Part shown: positions 62,395 through 64,000 of the stretch, in pieces | Layout: every line of letters begins with the position of its first letter | Numbering within the stretch: the stretch's first letter is position 1 | Source of the DNA: Micromonospora halotolerans | GTDB taxonomy: Bacteria; Actinomycetota; Actinomycetes; Mycobacteriales; Micromonosporaceae | Reading direction: 5' to 3' | NCBI RefSeq assembly: GCF_032108445.1 | Contig: NZ_CP134876.1 | Span: 5,146,001 to 5,210,000 of the forward strand | Length of the DNA stretch: 64,000 bases | Translations under genes and position numbers: made by a program | The notes under the pieces: generated by a model | What the model was told of the DNA's origin: nothing | The model's input: the letters and a program-made list of their open reading frames with translations, nothing else | Databases searched by the model: none

Positions 62395-63201
62395 ATGAGC
62401 ACACCGACCACCGACCGTCCGCTCGCCGTGGTGACCGGCGCGTCCAGCGGCATCGGGTACGAGTTGGCCGCCCAGTTCACCGAGCACGGCTACGACGTGG
62501 TGGTGGCGGCCGAGGACCCGGGGATCGCCACGGCGGCGCGGAACCTGCGCCGTGACAGCGGCCCGGAGGCGTACCCCGTGCAGGTGGACCTCGCCACGCC
62601 CGACGGGGTGGAGCAGTTGGCGCGGGCCGTGACGGAGCTGGGCCGTCCGGTGGACGCCCTGGCGCTGAACGCCGGCCGGGGCGCCGGCGGGAGCTTCGTG
62701 GGCGGCACCGACCTGAGCGACGAGCTGAACATCGTCGACCTGAACGTGCGGTCGACCGTGCACCTGGCCAAGCGGCTGCTGCCGGGCATGGTGGAGCGGG
62801 GCCGGGGGCGGGTGCTGTTCACCTCGTCGATCGCCTCGACCATGCCGGGGCCGTTCCAGTTGGTCTACAACGCCTCGAAGTCGTTCGTGCAGTCCTTCGC
62901 CGAAGGGCTGCGCAACGAGCTGAAGGACACCGGTGTCACGGTCACCTCGCTGATGCCCGGACCGACCGACACCGAGTTCTTCGAGCGGGCCCACATGGAG
63001 GACACCGGGGTGGGTCAGGGGAAGAAGGACGACCCGCGCGCGGTGGCCGAGGACGCCTTCGAGGCCCTCATGAAGGGGGAGCACAAGGTGGCGGCCGGCT
63101 CGTTCGTCAACAAGCTGCAGACCGCCGCCGGCAAGATCGTGCCGGACCGGCTGAAGGCGGAGCAGCACCGGAAGATGGCCGAGCCCGGCTCGGGCAACTG
63201 A
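62395..63201 (+). CDS. Short-chain dehydrogenase/reductase
   Basis: 268-residue classical SDR. The nucleotide motif is VVTGASSGIGYEL, the NAG motif is LALNAGRGAGG, and the catalytic Ser-Tyr-Lys set is in FTSSIASTMPGPFQLVYNASKSF. The C-terminal region has EHKVAAGSFVNKLQTAAGK, typical of stress-linked actinomycete SDRs. The substrate is unknown. It is about 19 kb from block B and not linked to the polyketide operon, so it is probably not the missing ketoreductase. Confidence 0.9.
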   Translation: MSTPTTDRPLAVVTGASSGIGYELAAQFTEHGYDVVVAAEDPGIATAARNLRRDSGPEAYPVQVDLATPDGVEQLARAVTELGRPVDALALNAGRGAGGSFVGGTDLSDELNIVDLNVRSTVHLAKRLLPGMVERGRGRVLFTSSIASTMPGPFQLVYNASKSFVQSFAEGLRNELKDTGVTVTSLMPGPTDTEFFERAHMEDTGVGQGKKDDPRAVAEDAFEALMKGEHKVAAGSFVNKLQTAAGKIVPDRLKAEQHRKMAEPGSGN

Positions 63202-63215
63202 CGCGCGTATGCGGC

Positions 63216-63245
63216 GGCGGGACCCGGCCTCGGCCGGGTCCCGCC
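63216..63245. terminator. Bidirectional terminator hairpin between SDR and hemerythrin-like genes
   Basis: 14-bp arms GGCGGGACCCGGCC (63216-63229) and GGCCGGGTCCCGCC (63232-63245) around a TC centre; in practice a few of the apical pairs open to form the loop. It lies between convergent stops at 63201 and 63262. Confidence 0.75.
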
Positions 63246-63261
63246 GTCCGGTGGTGCCGGG

Positions 63262-63762
63262 TCAGGCGACGACGGCGTCCAGCGACTTCTTCAGCGCCTT
63301 CGGGGCGGTCGGCGTCTTCGGGGCCTTCGGGCGCAGGTCGATCATGCGCTGGCCGATCTCCTGGAGCTGGTTACGGCCGAGCGCCTCGCGGACCTTCGGG
63401 AACCACTCCTGCTCCTCCTCCTCGACGTGGTGCAGCACGTTCTCGATGAGCACCGTCGTCTTGGCGTTGTAACGCTCGTCCTCGGCGTCCATGGTGAACA
63501 GCTCGAAGCAGAGCACGTCGGCGACGTGGTGCTCCTCGTACGACTCCAGGATGTCGTCCTCGACGTCCGGCACGAGCTTGCGGACCTCCGGGTACATCAC
63601 CTCGTTCTCCAGGTAGGTGTGCACCGTCAACGCCTCGAGGATCTGCTTCACCAGCTTCTGCCGCTCGCTCGCCGGGCCCTCCTCGGCGTCCTGGAAGGCC
63701 TTGAACAGGCGGCGCATCTCCTTGTGGTCCTCCTTGAGCAGGACGATCGCGTCGGTGGACAC
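63262..63762 (-). CDS. Hemerythrin-like HHE-domain protein
   Basis: 166-residue four-helix protein with the HHE cation-binding pattern: LLKEDHKEMRRLFKAF, VHTYLENEVMYPEVRK, YEEHHVADVLCFEL and LHHVEEEEQEWFPKV provide the His/Glu ligands of a di-iron site. Such proteins bind oxygen or iron or sense redox stress. The C-terminal tail KAPKTPTAPKALKKSLDAVVA is Lys/Pro-rich. A strong purine-rich ribosome-binding site (GGAGG) lies upstream of the ATG at 63762. Confidence 0.9.
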   Translation of the reverse strand: MSTDAIVLLKEDHKEMRRLFKAFQDAEEGPASERQKLVKQILEALTVHTYLENEVMYPEVRKLVPDVEDDILESYEEHHVADVLCFELFTMDAEDERYNAKTTVLIENVLHHVEEEEQEWFPKVREALGRNQLQEIGQRMIDLRPKAPKTPTAPKALKKSLDAVVA

Positions 63763-63825
63763 CGGGGTACCTCCTAAGGTCGGTTGATGTCGCCCCGGTA
63801 CCCCCGTCCCGACCAGGACAAACGA

Positions 63826-63857
63826 GTGGGGCCCGGCGACTCGTCGCCGGGCCCCAC
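63826..63857 (-). terminator. Terminator hairpin of the peptidase gene
   Basis: Perfect 14-bp arms GTGGGGCCCGGCGA (63826-63839) and TCGCCGGGCCCCAC (63844-63857) with the loop CTCG, 14 bases past the stop at 63872. Confidence 0.85.
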
Positions 63858-63871
63858 CGTTGGTGCTGCCG

Positions 63872-64000
63872 CTACTTGACCACGTTGTACGCGTCGACCA
63901 TGCCGGCGCCGTAGAACGAGTTGCGCGCGCCGCCGGAGCAGGTCGCGTCGTAGAGGTCCGGGTCCGTCGGCGAGATCAACGGCACCGGGTTGTAGACGCC
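63872..64000 (-). CDS. C-terminus of a probable S8 family serine peptidase (partial)
   Basis: Only the last 42 codons are in the window. They read VYNPVPLISPTDPDLYDATCSGGARNSFYGAGMVDAYNVVK in sections. The ending NSFYGAGMVDAYNVV resembles the C-terminal part of secreted subtilases (S8), where GxGxVDAxxA is the last catalytic-domain helix. The catalytic residues are outside the window, so the family is a reasoned guess. Confidence 0.6.
   Translation of the reverse strand, partial: GVYNPVPLISPTDPDLYDATCSGGARNSFYGAGMVDAYNVVK

Noticed and set aside
62395..63201. SDR as the missing polyketide ketoreductase
   Set aside because: It is about 19 kb from block B, stands with glyA and a hemerythrin gene, and its C-terminus is typical of stress SDRs.

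Overview
This is a window of about 74% G+C DNA with GTG/ATG starts, four-base gene overlaps (ATGA/GTGA) and actinomycete-type gene families: an F420-type LLM oxidoreductase, a SARP regulator, a type II PKS, and a ZTP riboswitch in front of glyA. It reads as an actinomycete, most likely Micromonosporaceae. That placement rests on gene style and not on any marker gene. I saw no tRNA, rRNA, CRISPR array, IS element or replication origin.

Left part (1-21,200): ordinary chromosomal genes. They are a crcB/fluC pair, a divergent MFS/MarR pair with a palindromic operator, paaK-paaI, a guanylate/adenylate-cyclase-type ATPase and a large LuxR regulator, a DUF5995 protein, a small kinase-like protein, a CGNR regulator facing a secreted hydrolase, an APC permease, an F420-type oxidoreductase, an LtrA-like membrane protein and a membrane-anchored helix-hairpin-helix protein.

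Centre (21,421-43,970): a biosynthetic gene cluster in two blocks. Block A (21,421-30,856) is an aromatic type II polyketide set resembling the whiE spore-pigment parts list: two TcmI-type cyclases, a SARP regulator, a dedicated acetyl-CoA carboxylase (accDA, accB, accC), an ACP fused to an aromatase/cyclase, a cupin, KS-alpha and KS-beta. Block B (31,581-43,970) is unusual. It holds an acyl-CoA ligase, a phosphopantetheinyl transferase, two small carrier proteins, a ketosynthase with an altered triad, a truncated ketosynthase-like protein, a second ligase, a complete ketosynthase, a 4-hydroxymandelate synthase, a PhyH-type dioxygenase, E1-alpha and E1-beta of a 2-oxoacid dehydrogenase, and a circularly permuted ATP-grasp protein. 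No ketoreductase, dehydratase or NRPS module is present.

Right part (44,059-64,000): mostly housekeeping genes, but with further genes likely to serve the cluster. These are an MFS exporter overlapping an AMP ligase (49,218-52,006), then a P450, an esterase, an FMN hydroxymandelate-oxidase-like enzyme and an HpgT-like aminotransferase in one tight operon (53,710-58,462). Together with the synthase at 38,631 they give the 4-hydroxyphenylpyruvate to 4-hydroxymandelate to 4-hydroxybenzoylformate to 4-hydroxyphenylglycine route. The window ends with araB, riboswitch-led glyA, an SDR, a hemerythrin-like protein and the C-terminus of a probable subtilase.

The working model, which is inference, is that an aromatic type II polyketide is combined with an aryl unit derived from 4-hydroxymandelate. 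The unit would be activated by the ligases, carried on the small ACPs and processed by the atypical ketosynthases, E1 pair and ATP-grasp enzyme. A 64-bp palindromic element occurs three times, each time between convergent genes.
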